From positions 1 through 47,344 of the forward strand of contig CAIWTU010000126.1 of NCBI GenBank assembly GCA_903915655.1: a DNA stretch of 47,344 bases. The letters run 5' to 3'. Under the pieces are notes generated by a model that did no database searches, was not told where the DNA came from, and saw nothing but the letters and a program-made list of their open reading frames with translations. The translations under genes were made by a program, and so were the position numbers. Each line of letters starts with the position of its first letter. Position 1 is the first letter of the stretch. This DNA is from an uncultured Geobacter sp. Its GTDB lineage: Bacteria > Desulfobacterota > Desulfuromonadia > Geobacterales > Geobacteraceae. Positions 8,334-16,300 of the stretch are shown here, piece by piece.

Positions 8334-9038
8334 TTAAATTCCAAGAAAGGCCTTCTTTACATGTTCTTCATTCAGGAGAGCCTCACCTGTTCCGGCTAGA
8401 ACAACTCTGCCTGTTTCAAGAACATACCCGCGATGGGCGACACGCAACGACTGGTAAACGTTCTGTTCGACAAGGAGTATGGTTACCCCCTTACGGTTGA
8501 TCTCCGTGATTATATCGAAGATGTTTCTCACCAGAAGCGGGGCCAGTCCGAGTGATGGTTCGTCCAGCAGAAGCAGCCGAGGGTTGGCCATGAGCCCTCT
8601 GGCGATAGCGAGCATCTGTTGTTCGCCTCCCGACATGGTGCCTCCCAGCTGTTTTTCTCTCTCCTTGAGCCTCGGGAAGAGGCCGAAGACCCAGTCAATG
8701 TTTCTGGCCCGGTCTTTTTTCGCGCTCTTTATATACGACCCCATGCGCAAATTTTCCATTACAGTCAATTCTGAAAATATCTTTCTCCCTTCGGGAACCT
8801 GGACTATTCCTTTTTCCACAACTTCGTGTGACTCCAGTTGTGTCAAATCTGTTCCCTCAAAGGTGATCGAGCCGGAACCGGGCTTGAGCAGTCGGGAAAT
8901 ATTCTTTAAAGTAGTAGATTTTCCGGCGCCGTTACTGCCGACAACCGTCACTATCTCTCCTTCGTTTACCTCAAGATCTATCTCCCAAAGGACTTTCAGT
9001 CCGTCATAGCTGAAGCTCAGTTGTTCGATCTTAAGCAT
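8334..9038 (-). CDS. livF: Branched-chain amino acid ABC transporter ATP-binding protein LivF
   Basis: A 234-aa ABC ATPase of the LivF type on the cytoplasmic side of the Liv importer. Walker A is GSNGAGKST, the signature is MSGGEQQMLAIARGL, Walker B is LLLLDEPSLGLAP, and LLVEQNV contains the switch region. ATG at 9038 has GGAGAAAG just upstream and begins MLKIEQLSF; a longer frame to 9059 lacks this support. It overlaps the end of livG by 8 bases, as expected for a coupled pair. Confidence 0.93.
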   Translation of the reverse strand: MLKIEQLSFSYDGLKVLWEIDLEVNEGEIVTVVGSNGAGKSTTLKNISRLLKPGSGSITFEGTDLTQLESHEVVEKGIVQVPEGRKIFSELTVMENLRMGSYIKSAKKDRARNIDWVFGLFPRLKEREKQLGGTMSGGEQQMLAIARGLMANPRLLLLDEPSLGLAPLLVRNIFDIITEINRKGVTILLVEQNVYQSLRVAHRGYVLETGRVVLAGTGEALLNEEHVKKAFLGI

Positions 9039-9750
9039 GACTTTCTCCGAGATAGGCATCGATCACTTCCTGGTTGTCGGCAATCTCGGCAGGAGTCCCT
9101 TCGGCAAGCTTTTCTCCTGAATTGAGGACGACAATCCGGTCTGAAATTCTCATTATGGCTTTCATGTCATGCTCAATTACCATCTGGGTGAGGCCCCGTG
9201 ACTTCGTTTCAAGGATAAGTTGGATTATTTCTTCACTTTCGGAGGTATTCAACCCCCCCATGACTTCGTCCAGCAGAAGCAATTCCGGGTTTGTGGCGAG
9301 GATACGGGCAATCTCAAGTCTTTTTCTTTCACCAATCGGCAGTCCTCCGGCAGGCATGTTTGTCTTGTGTTCAATGTGTACAACCTTTAACTGTTCCATG
9401 GCAATTTCCCTGGCTATTTTAAGTGAATTAGTCCTGCAGAGCGCCCCGACCATAACATTGTCAAGAACGCTCATTTTTACCAGGGGCCGGACCTTCTGCC
9501 AGGTTCTCGCCATGCCGAGTCTGCAGATCTGGTGAGGCTGCAATCCGGTAATATTCTGCTTTTTAAAAAGGATCTGACCCTGAGATGGGGGGTAAAAGCC
9601 TGTTATACAATTAAAAAGTGTGGTCTTGCCGGCGCCATTCGGGCCAATAAGACCGATAATTTTACCTTCTTCCAGGGAAAATGAAATATCGGTGTTGGCT
9701 GCCAGTCCGCCGAAAAATTTGCTCACATTTTTCAGTTCAAGAATTGTCAT
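9031..9750 (-). CDS. livG: Branched-chain amino acid ABC transporter ATP-binding protein LivG
   Basis: A 239-aa ABC ATPase paired with LivF. Walker A is GPNGAGKTT, the signature-like region is GLPIGERKRLEIARIL, and Walker B is LLLLDEVMGGL. The signature is the variant usual for LivG rather than canonical LSGGQ. The C-terminal segment (NQEVIDAYLGE) is typical of this family. The start overlaps the stop of livM by 4 bases (ATGA), indicating translational coupling. Confidence 0.94.
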   Translation of the reverse strand: MTILELKNVSKFFGGLAANTDISFSLEEGKIIGLIGPNGAGKTTLFNCITGFYPPSQGQILFKKQNITGLQPHQICRLGMARTWQKVRPLVKMSVLDNVMVGALCRTNSLKIAREIAMEQLKVVHIEHKTNMPAGGLPIGERKRLEIARILATNPELLLLDEVMGGLNTSESEEIIQLILETKSRGLTQMVIEHDMKAIMRISDRIVVLNSGEKLAEGTPAEIADNQEVIDAYLGESHA

Positions 9751-10844
9751 GAGACCCCTCTACGGGTCTTTCCGTGTACAAATTTACTGATAAAGCCGAG
9801 GACACCTTCCGGCATGAAGAGGATAACCACCACTACCAGAATGCCATAGATAAGAACGTGTGAATGGGCAAGGTTATCCTTGAGGAATATCCCGATAGAG
9901 GATTCTTCACCCACCAGTCCGGCCTTGAAGAGGCCTTGAGCAATCATATTGCTCCGTAATGCCTCGGAAAGCGGGACCAGTATTATTGCACCGGCAACTG
10001 GCCCGAAGATGGTGCCAATGCCGCCGATTATACAGATCAGAACTATCTGGACCGACATGTCAAGAGAGAGGACACTTGTCGGATCTATAAATCCTATATA
10101 TACGGCATAGAAGCTGCCTGCCGTTGAGGTGAATGCCGCAGAAATGATCAAGGCTATATTCTTGTGCAGTGTGAGATTGATTCCGAGGGAATGGGCGGCG
10201 TCCTGGTCTTCCCGAATGGCCTGTAAACAGTAGCCGAGTTTGGAGTGCTGCACCAGCCAGGTCATTAAAATTGTCAGGAGGACGAGTATGAGGCCGGTGT
10301 AATAGAATGGCAACTTCGACGAAAAATCAGTTATCAGGATTGCGCCGAGTTTAAGGGGAGGAATATCGGTAGCCAGAATCCCCTCTGCACCGTTGGTGAA
10401 ACTTTTCACATTTAATGCGGTAAGCCTGATTATTTCAGCGGCAGCTATGGAAGCGAGAACAAAATATGGACCGCGGAGGCGAAAACAGATGGAGCCGATG
10501 GCCAGCGCGACTATTATGGCAACGGCAACTCCAACCCATACACCCAGCCAGGGAGGAACCTGGGCGTATTGCATGAGCATCATTGTCGTGTAGGCACCGG
10601 TGCCGAAATAGGCCGCATGACCGACCGAGTACTGGCCGGTGTACCCACCGAGTATATTCCAGCTTTCACCCAAGATAATACTGAGAAAGATCAAAATCAT
10701 CATGTGCAGGGTGTACGGACTATCCACAATCTGCGGAAAAGCGAAAAGCAAAGAGAGTAAGGCAACCGTTGCAAGGAGGTAAGTAACAGGCGGCGCCTTG
10801 GACTTTGGAGGCTTGGTGATAGCAGATTTTGCGGGACTGTTCAT
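9747..10844 (-). CDS. livM: Branched-chain amino acid ABC transporter permease LivM
   Basis: A 365-aa inner-membrane permease with about nine to ten hydrophobic segments. The N-terminal cytoplasmic stretch is Pro/Lys-rich. The ATPase-contact motif is AIREDQDAAHSLGIN and a Gly-rich segment IIGGIGTIFGPVAGA lies near residue 270. It forms the channel with LivH. It starts 15 bases after livH, with GGGAAG upstream of the ATG. Confidence 0.94.
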   Translation of the reverse strand: MNSPAKSAITKPPKSKAPPVTYLLATVALLSLLFAFPQIVDSPYTLHMMILIFLSIILGESWNILGGYTGQYSVGHAAYFGTGAYTTMMLMQYAQVPPWLGVWVGVAVAIIVALAIGSICFRLRGPYFVLASIAAAEIIRLTALNVKSFTNGAEGILATDIPPLKLGAILITDFSSKLPFYYTGLILVLLTILMTWLVQHSKLGYCLQAIREDQDAAHSLGINLTLHKNIALIISAAFTSTAGSFYAVYIGFIDPTSVLSLDMSVQIVLICIIGGIGTIFGPVAGAIILVPLSEALRSNMIAQGLFKAGLVGEESSIGIFLKDNLAHSHVLIYGILVVVVILFMPEGVLGFISKFVHGKTRRGVS

Positions 10845-10859
10845 CAGGCAATGCTTCCC

Positions 10860-11726
10860 TTACATTCTAGATTTACCCATAAGACCCGAGGGTTTGAAGA
10901 GGAGTACAAGGAGGAAAATAACGTAAACCAGAACTTCTTTCCATCCTGAAGATATATAGACAGCCCCCATCGATTCGGCGATACCTATGATAACCCCCCC
11001 CAGAGTTGCACCAATTACGCTCCCCATTCCACCAAGAACCGTTATGACAAAAGCTTTCAGGGTAAATGTACTTCCTATCTGGGGAAAGATGTAATATGTA
11101 GGTGTTATCAATGCACCGGCCGTTCCGGCCAGTGCCGTGCCGAGGCCGAACGCTATTACGGACATCCGCTTCACATTTATTCCCATAAGCTGGGCTGCCT
11201 CCCTGTCCTGGGCGGTAGCCCTGATTGCTTGACCCATGTCGGTTTTCATCAGAAACCAGTATAATGCAGCGGTAATTATCACTGTTATCAGGAAGGATAT
11301 GGCGAGGGGTTCGGAAATGGATATTCCGGCAATTCTGAAGCTCCCTGAGGAATACGAGGTCGTCAGTATTTTGTAGTCTGAGGTGTAGATGAGCATAATG
11401 GTGTTGCTCATGATAAGACCGAGGCCGATAGTCAGCAGAATCTGGTTCTGAGGAAGGGCGTTCAGTACCCGGTTGATGAATATTTTCTGCAGGAAACCTC
11501 CGAAGAGGAACATGACCGGGATGCAGATGACTACCGAAGCAAAGGGATCGATACCGCACAGAGTGAACAGGTTGTAAGTCAAATACATGCCGACCATCAT
11601 AATGTCACCATGAGCGAAATTTATCACGCGCATGACACCGAAGATCATGGTCAAACCTATACCTATAAGGGCATAAACGCCCCCTATAAGGATTCCACTG
11701 ATAAGGGATTGAAGGAAAACGGTCAT
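10860..11726 (-). CDS. livH: Branched-chain amino acid ABC transporter permease LivH
   Basis: A 288-aa inner-membrane permease. The N-terminus SGILIGGVYALIGIGLTMIF and the next segment RVINFAHGDIMMVG are hallmarks of LivH. The ATPase-contact loop is AIRATAQDREAAQLMGIN, and GGMGSVIGATLGG follows near the C-terminus. ATG start with GGAGCAGAGAGA upstream. It follows livK after about 116 bases that hold an mRNA hairpin. Confidence 0.95.
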   Translation of the reverse strand: MTVFLQSLISGILIGGVYALIGIGLTMIFGVMRVINFAHGDIMMVGMYLTYNLFTLCGIDPFASVVICIPVMFLFGGFLQKIFINRVLNALPQNQILLTIGLGLIMSNTIMLIYTSDYKILTTSYSSGSFRIAGISISEPLAISFLITVIITAALYWFLMKTDMGQAIRATAQDREAAQLMGINVKRMSVIAFGLGTALAGTAGALITPTYYIFPQIGSTFTLKAFVITVLGGMGSVIGATLGGVIIGIAESMGAVYISSGWKEVLVYVIFLLVLLFKPSGLMGKSRM

Positions 11727-11788
11727 TCTCTCTGCTCCGGAATTAGAACGAGAATAAATATCGCCATAAATATTAAGCGTACGAACTG

Positions 11789-11819
11789 TAATGTTCCCGT
11801 AGAGCCTAAGGGAACATTA
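11789..11819. promoter_or_regulatory. Intercistronic hairpin between livK and livH
   Basis: Perfect 10-bp inverted repeat (TAATGTTCCC / GGGAACATTA, 11-base loop) without a T tract on the minus strand. In transporter operons such a hairpin after the binding-protein gene commonly stabilises the upstream mRNA or attenuates downstream transcription, giving more LivK than permease. That role is inferred. Confidence 0.6.
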
Positions 11820-11842
11820 TTCGTTCCGATCAATGATCAATC

Positions 11843-13000
11843 TTATTGCCATTTAGGGAAAGGATACAGATGTTTTTTTGTGGCGAATATTAATGGAAAT
11901 ACCGTCTCGTATTTTCCGTTCTGGATCTGTTCCACGAGCATCTGGTGTCTGTTCTGATTGGTAAAGCCGTCATAATCCGCAAATTTCACCTCGCCCATAA
12001 TCCCGTTCCATTTACCTTTTTTCAGTTCGATGCGGACTTTTTCCCTGTCACCGCCGGCCTTGGCTGCCGTTTCGGCCATAACCATCATCGATGCGTACGC
12101 ACAAGCTGCATGGTAAGTCGGCTCTTTGCCGAACCTGGACTTGTAGCGTCTGGCAAATTCCTTTGCATCGGGCCAGCTTACATCATCGGTCCACTGGGTA
12201 CAGGCAAAAACGCCATTGGATATTTCTTTCTCTCTGGCGAATTCCGCCGTCGTAAAACCGGCTCCACCCCCAAGGAATGCTTTTGGCTGGAGTTGAATTT
12301 CCCGCGCCTGTCGCATGAGGAGAATTGCATCGGCGACATAGGAGACCATGAAAACCAGGTCAGGATTCCGGGCTTTGATTTTCGTCAGTGTGGAGCGATA
12401 GTCAGGAGAACCTTTTGAGTAAGATTCATCCGCTACAACCTTGATCCCCTTTTTGGCAACGTACTCCCGGGCCGTTTTCGTTGTAGAGGTTCCGAAATCG
12501 GTGTTTTCATAGATAAAAGCTATAGTTTTTGGCTTCCCCATGGAGAGTGCGGCGTCAATAAGGACCGAAGCGTAGACATCGGCAGGGGCGTTCATCCGAT
12601 AGACCCACTTGTAGCCTTGTCTGGTGATCTCTTCTTTTGCTGCGGCAGGCACCAGCAGGGAAACTTTGTATTTTTCGGCTAGTTTTGCTACTGCATTGGC
12701 GCATGCCGATGTGTAGGGGCCGACCACTCCGACAACCTTGTCGCGTGTAGCCAGTTTTTCCATGGCGCTCATGGCAATCTGGGGCTTGCCGGTATCGTCT
12801 TCCCATACGAGATCTACGTTTATGTTTTTCTTTTTGAGATCTTCCTGGGCCAGTTTAGTACCGTTGGTAAGGTTTTCACCGATAGGCGCTTCCGGACCGG
12901 TTATGGAATTTATCACGCCGATTTTTATGGCGGCTGCAGGGGAGAGCGACGGGATAGCTGAAAAAAAGGCCATCAGCATCAGAACAGAATACTTTTTCAT
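11843..13000 (-). CDS. livK: Branched-chain amino acid ABC transporter substrate-binding protein LivK
   Basis: A 385-aa type I periplasmic binding protein. A signal peptide (about 1-24, KKY then a hydrophobic core, AAA cleavage region) precedes IKIGVINSITGPEAPIGENL, the usual start of the mature LivJ/LivK family. Later motifs include VVGVVGPYTSACA and AFIYENTDFGTS. It delivers leucine, isoleucine, valine or a related ligand to LivHMGF; the ligand cannot be set from the sequence. ATG with AGGAGA 8 bases upstream. It is the first gene of the operon and is divergent from the UbiD-type gene. Confidence 0.94.
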   Translation of the reverse strand: MKKYSVLMLMAFFSAIPSLSPAAAIKIGVINSITGPEAPIGENLTNGTKLAQEDLKKKNINVDLVWEDDTGKPQIAMSAMEKLATRDKVVGVVGPYTSACANAVAKLAEKYKVSLLVPAAAKEEITRQGYKWVYRMNAPADVYASVLIDAALSMGKPKTIAFIYENTDFGTSTTKTAREYVAKKGIKVVADESYSKGSPDYRSTLTKIKARNPDLVFMVSYVADAILLMRQAREIQLQPKAFLGGGAGFTTAEFAREKEISNGVFACTQWTDDVSWPDAKEFARRYKSRFGKEPTYHAACAYASMMVMAETAAKAGGDREKVRIELKKGKWNGIMGEVKFADYDGFTNQNRHQMLVEQIQNGKYETVFPLIFATKKHLYPFPKWQ

Positions 13001-13336
13001 TGTAGTAATCTCCTGGTATAGGGGTATTTCATGGTTGATAAACTACACTGCCAGTAGTTTTGTTCATAAAGATCGGCGCGCGATGAACTTATAAACCGGA
13101 CACAAATTTATAAACCATGTTGGGAAATAAATCCAGAGAAATGCTCATTTTCTTTAGATGATCAGAGAGGTGAAACGACAGGGGTAGAGGATTTCTTAAA
13201 ATAATCCGGTCTGGTCGGCCTCGCTCCCTCCCTGTTTTATGTTGACTTGGAATCGGGTCTGTTTTAAGAACTACAGAGTGATAGATGTTTGTAGCTGATC
13301 AACAGAATATATATATAGTGTGCGAGGTCATTTACC
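13001..13336. promoter_or_regulatory. Divergent control region between livK and the UbiD-type gene
   Basis: No gene is visible in these 336 bases. On the livK side there is a perfect 7+7 inverted repeat (AAACTAC / GTAGTTT, 7-base spacer) at 13040-13060. A 9-base direct repeat TTATAAACC occurs at 13089-13097 and 13108-13116 (19-base period, same helix face). Toward the UbiD gene, TTGACT with TAAGAA 17 bases on (near 13243-13271) could be a promoter. An AT-rich run, ATATATATATAG, precedes the start codon. Confidence 0.45.
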
Positions 13337-15178
13337 ATGGGCTACCGCAATTTGAATGAGACTGTTCAAGATCTTGAAGCGCGTAGCGATCTGGTTCGCA
13401 TCACCGCTGAGATAGATCCGAGGCTAGAAGCCGGAGCTGTGCAGAGAAGGGTTTTTCAAGCCGGTGGGCCGGCGCTCTTGTTTACGAATATCAAAGGGAG
13501 CAAGTTTCCGATGCTTGCCAATCTTTTTGGCACCATTGAGAGAACGCATTACCTGTTTCGGGATTCTATCGATGTCATCAGGAAATTGTGCCGGTTAAAG
13601 AGTGACCCTGCCGATCTGCTCCGTTCTCCCCTCAGCCTGGCGGGACTCCCTCTCCATCTCCTTCATATGTTTCCCAGGATGGTGAAGAGGGGTGGGGTGA
13701 CTGCCAACCAGACCTCTATAGATCAACTTCCTCAGCTGCAATCCTGGCCTGGGGATGGTGGGGCATTTATCACCCTTCCCCAAGTTTACAGTGAGAGCGT
13801 GGAACGCCCTGGTTGGCGTTTTTCCAACCTCGGCATGTATCGCGTTCAAATTTCCGGGGGGTTATACAGGCAAAACGAGGAGATCGGGATCCATTACCAG
13901 CTGCATCGCGGCATCGGCGTACATCATGCCGAGGCGATCAGATGCGGAGTTCCTCTAAGGGTGAATGTCTGGATCGGGGGGCCACCGGCCCTGACTGTAG
14001 CGGCTGTCATGCCTTTGCCGGAAAATGTTCCGGAACTTGCCTTTGCCGGGTTGCTTGGAGGAAGGCGCCTCGATATGGTGCGCCTCCCAGGTCTATTGCC
14101 GTTCCCGGCCGAAGCTGATTTCTGTATTACCGGTTACATTGAGCCGGGCAGGACTTTGCCGGAAGGGCCGTTCGGTGACCATCTGGGCTATTATAGCATG
14201 ACCCACGATTTTCCGGTTCTCAAGGTGGAAAAGGTATTCCATAGGGACGGGGCCATCTGGCCCTTTACAACGGTCGGCAGACCACCTCAGGAAGATACGG
14301 TCTTTGGCGAATTTATCCACGATCTGGCCGGTCCGTTGATCCCCGAAGTTATCCCTGGTCTCAAAGCTGTGCATGCGGTCGACGCTGCCGGAGTTCATCC
14401 TTTGCTTCTGGCAGTGGGGCAGGAGCGATATCTCCCCTATGCGGAGGAGCGTAGACCGCAGGAGTTGTTGACGCAGGCAAATGCCGTACTGGGGCAGGGC
14501 CAGCTTTCCCTTGCCAAATACCTCCTGATTGTTGCCCATGAGGATAATCCTGCGTTGGATATCAAAAATATTCCAGAGTTTCTCCGGCATCTCCTTGAGC
14601 GGGTCGATTTCCGGCGTGATCTCCATTTTCACTCCTGCACCACCATTGATACCCTCGATTATTCCGGAACAGGCCTAAATGAGGGTTCTAAGGTGGTAAT
14701 TGCCGCAGCCGGCTCAATAAAACGTTCCCTTCCAGCAACTCTCCCGGGCGATCTCACTCTTCCTGCCGGTTTTGCCGCTCCGAGAGTCTGTCTCCCTGGG
14801 ATTCTTGCTGTCACCGGGCCCAGGTTCGGTTATGATCCGGAGTCTGCATCACGGTTAATGGATCTCTTCTGCGTCTTCTTTGAAGAAAGGGGGGGGCGCC
14901 AGGAGTTTCCGCTCCTTGTTATTGTCGATGACAGCGAGTTCACAATTCGTACCCTCAATAATTTTCTCTGGGAAACCTTTACCCGCTCCAATCCTGCAAC
15001 TGATATTTATGGTATCGGTGCATTCACTCAACACAAGCATTGGGGCTGTCGGGGGTCACTGGTCATAGACGCCCGGAGCAAACCTCACCATGCCCCCCCC
15101 CTGATAGCTGACCCCGAAATAGAAAAGAGGGTGGATGCGCTAGGCGCACCGGGCGGGCCATTGCACGGGATTATTTAG
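13337..15178 (+). CDS. UbiD-family (prenylated-FMN) decarboxylase
   Basis: A 613-aa UbiD-family protein, longer than E. coli UbiD. These enzymes decarboxylate aromatic or unsaturated acids with prenylated FMN made by a UbiX partner, which is not in this window. Conserved parts include SNLGMYRVQ (about 163-171), HRGIGVHHAEA, and the catalytic-region motif PEGPFGDHLGYYS with Glu276 and Asp281. In an organism with mqnA, a UbiD homologue could act in menaquinone synthesis (MqnL role) or on aromatic carboxylates; the sequence does not decide. ATG start. The gene's TAG stop lies in a copy of the dispersed repeat. Confidence 0.9.
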   Translation: MGYRNLNETVQDLEARSDLVRITAEIDPRLEAGAVQRRVFQAGGPALLFTNIKGSKFPMLANLFGTIERTHYLFRDSIDVIRKLCRLKSDPADLLRSPLSLAGLPLHLLHMFPRMVKRGGVTANQTSIDQLPQLQSWPGDGGAFITLPQVYSESVERPGWRFSNLGMYRVQISGGLYRQNEEIGIHYQLHRGIGVHHAEAIRCGVPLRVNVWIGGPPALTVAAVMPLPENVPELAFAGLLGGRRLDMVRLPGLLPFPAEADFCITGYIEPGRTLPEGPFGDHLGYYSMTHDFPVLKVEKVFHRDGAIWPFTTVGRPPQEDTVFGEFIHDLAGPLIPEVIPGLKAVHAVDAAGVHPLLLAVGQERYLPYAEERRPQELLTQANAVLGQGQLSLAKYLLIVAHEDNPALDIKNIPEFLRHLLERVDFRRDLHFHSCTTIDTLDYSGTGLNEGSKVVIAAAGSIKRSLPATLPGDLTLPAGFAAPRVCLPGILAVTGPRFGYDPESASRLMDLFCVFFEERGGRQEFPLLVIVDDSEFTIRTLNNFLWETFTRSNPATDIYGIGAFTQHKHWGCRGSLVIDARSKPHHAPPLIADPEIEKRVDALGAPGGPLHGII

Positions 15179-15195
15179 TTTCCATCCGGACTTCC
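15176..15195 (+). repeat. Copy of dispersed TTTCCATCCGGAAA repeat at the UbiD gene stop
   Basis: TAGTTTCCATCCGGACTTCC matches the first 15 bases of the repeat core and then diverges. Its TAG is the stop codon of the UbiD gene. Confidence 0.65.
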
Positions 15196-15208
15196 CAAAT
15201 AATAGTTG

Positions 15209-15237
15209 TTGAAATTTAATTATAACCATGTTATATA
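15209..15237 (+). promoter_or_regulatory. Predicted sigma-70 type promoter for the 160-aa gene
   Basis: TTGAAA (15209-15214), a 17-base AT-rich spacer, then TATATA (15232-15237). It is the only good match in the 164 bases upstream of the gene at 15343. Confidence 0.5.
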
Positions 15238-15342
15238 TTGCAAATTAGAACTGTCAAATTGAATCTGTCTTAAGATTCAGCGACAGGCTTACGCCAAGAT
15301 TTCAAATTGTACTGTAAAGCGGGATGAAAGGGGAATCTGACT

Positions 15343-15825
15343 ATGAAGGCACCGAAGTTTACCCTCTATGCCAAGAGCGCCGGCATGGAGATCACCCGGT
15401 ACGAAAGACGGCAGGAGGGGAAACCCCGTGAAGGGAGGGTTTCACTCAGATTCTTCAGAATGGAGAGTGGAAATCTCCAAATTCGCTTTATTGTTGAGCC
15501 TTGGGAGGGGTTCGAACTTTATCGTATGATCAGTAAGCTCTCCTCTGCCGGGGGAAAGGAATCTCTCATCCACAAGTTCGGAGGGAATGGCGGGGAAATC
15601 GTAACAAGGCTCACCGTTGAAAAGTATGAACGAAACGGTAAAGCTGGGTATGCACTGGCCATACAGCGAGGTGATGACATCATCAATGTGCCCGCATCTG
15701 TTGGCCAGTTTCTCTATGTGGGTGAATTCCTCCGATACCTCTCCCTAACCGAGGCGTGGGTGGAACAGTACGCTGGTGAAAAGGGTGACTGTATGCCGGC
15801 TGATGGAGATACGGGGAGAGAGTAA
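15343..15825 (+). CDS. Hypothetical protein, 160 aa
   Basis: A soluble, beta-rich-looking protein with no signal peptide or membrane segment. It is charged at the N-terminus (ITRYERRQEGKPREGR), with a middle part VEPWEGFELYRMISKLSS and a C-terminal stretch VGQFLYVGEFLRYLSLTEAWVEQ. I do not recognise a family. ATG start with GAAAGGGG upstream and its own likely promoter, so it reads as a real monocistronic gene. Confidence 0.7.
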   Translation: MKAPKFTLYAKSAGMEITRYERRQEGKPREGRVSLRFFRMESGNLQIRFIVEPWEGFELYRMISKLSSAGGKESLIHKFGGNGGEIVTRLTVEKYERNGKAGYALAIQRGDDIINVPASVGQFLYVGEFLRYLSLTEAWVEQYAGEKGDCMPADGDTGRE

Positions 15826-15870
15826 AAGTAGCAACAGCTGGCATCAGATCGTCGTCCCGATCCTGGTATC

Positions 15871-16275
15871 CTATCTCGTCTCTGCGAGGTCCATGCGCAC
15901 TTTTAGTATTCCCGGCTGCGGGTGGTTGTACCCCGGGATTTTGGCCATGACGTCACTTTTTATCAAATCGCTCTTTAATATCCATTTTATCCCATCAAGG
16001 CTCGCCCACTCACGGTAGATCAAAATTTCTCGTGACGGAGTAACCATCAGTATTGTGCTGGCTGTCCGGGAAAAGAGAGTTCCCTCGATAGTAATTGTGA
16101 TTGTGATCGGTTTGCCCGCAGGGAAGAGAAGTATATGGTCTGTCTCCGGTACTGCCTCTCCAAACTCGACAACCGGGAGTTTGGCCAGTTTTTCGTACGC
16201 CGGTGCTGCTGCCGATGCAAGCCCTGTTGAAAGCAAACAGAGAAGAAATGCTGCTATTAAACTTTTCATCTTCAT
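15871..16275 (-). CDS. Secreted hypothetical protein
   Basis: A 134-aa protein with a clear signal peptide (MKMKSLIAAFLLCLLSTGLASA, cleavage near residue 22). The mature part is beta-rich: PVVEFGEAVPETDHILLFPA, a Thr/Ile repeat-like strand, then ILIYREWASLDGIKW. Export to the periplasm is likely. No family recognised. It follows the TatD-radical SAM gene by 25 bases on the same strand and may share its transcript. Convergent with the 160-aa gene. Confidence 0.72.
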   Translation of the reverse strand: MKMKSLIAAFLLCLLSTGLASAAAPAYEKLAKLPVVEFGEAVPETDHILLFPAGKPITITITIEGTLFSRTASTILMVTPSREILIYREWASLDGIKWILKSDLIKSDVMAKIPGYNHPQPGILKVRMDLAETR

Positions 16276-16300
16276 CCTCCATAGTTATTTCGATTATTTA

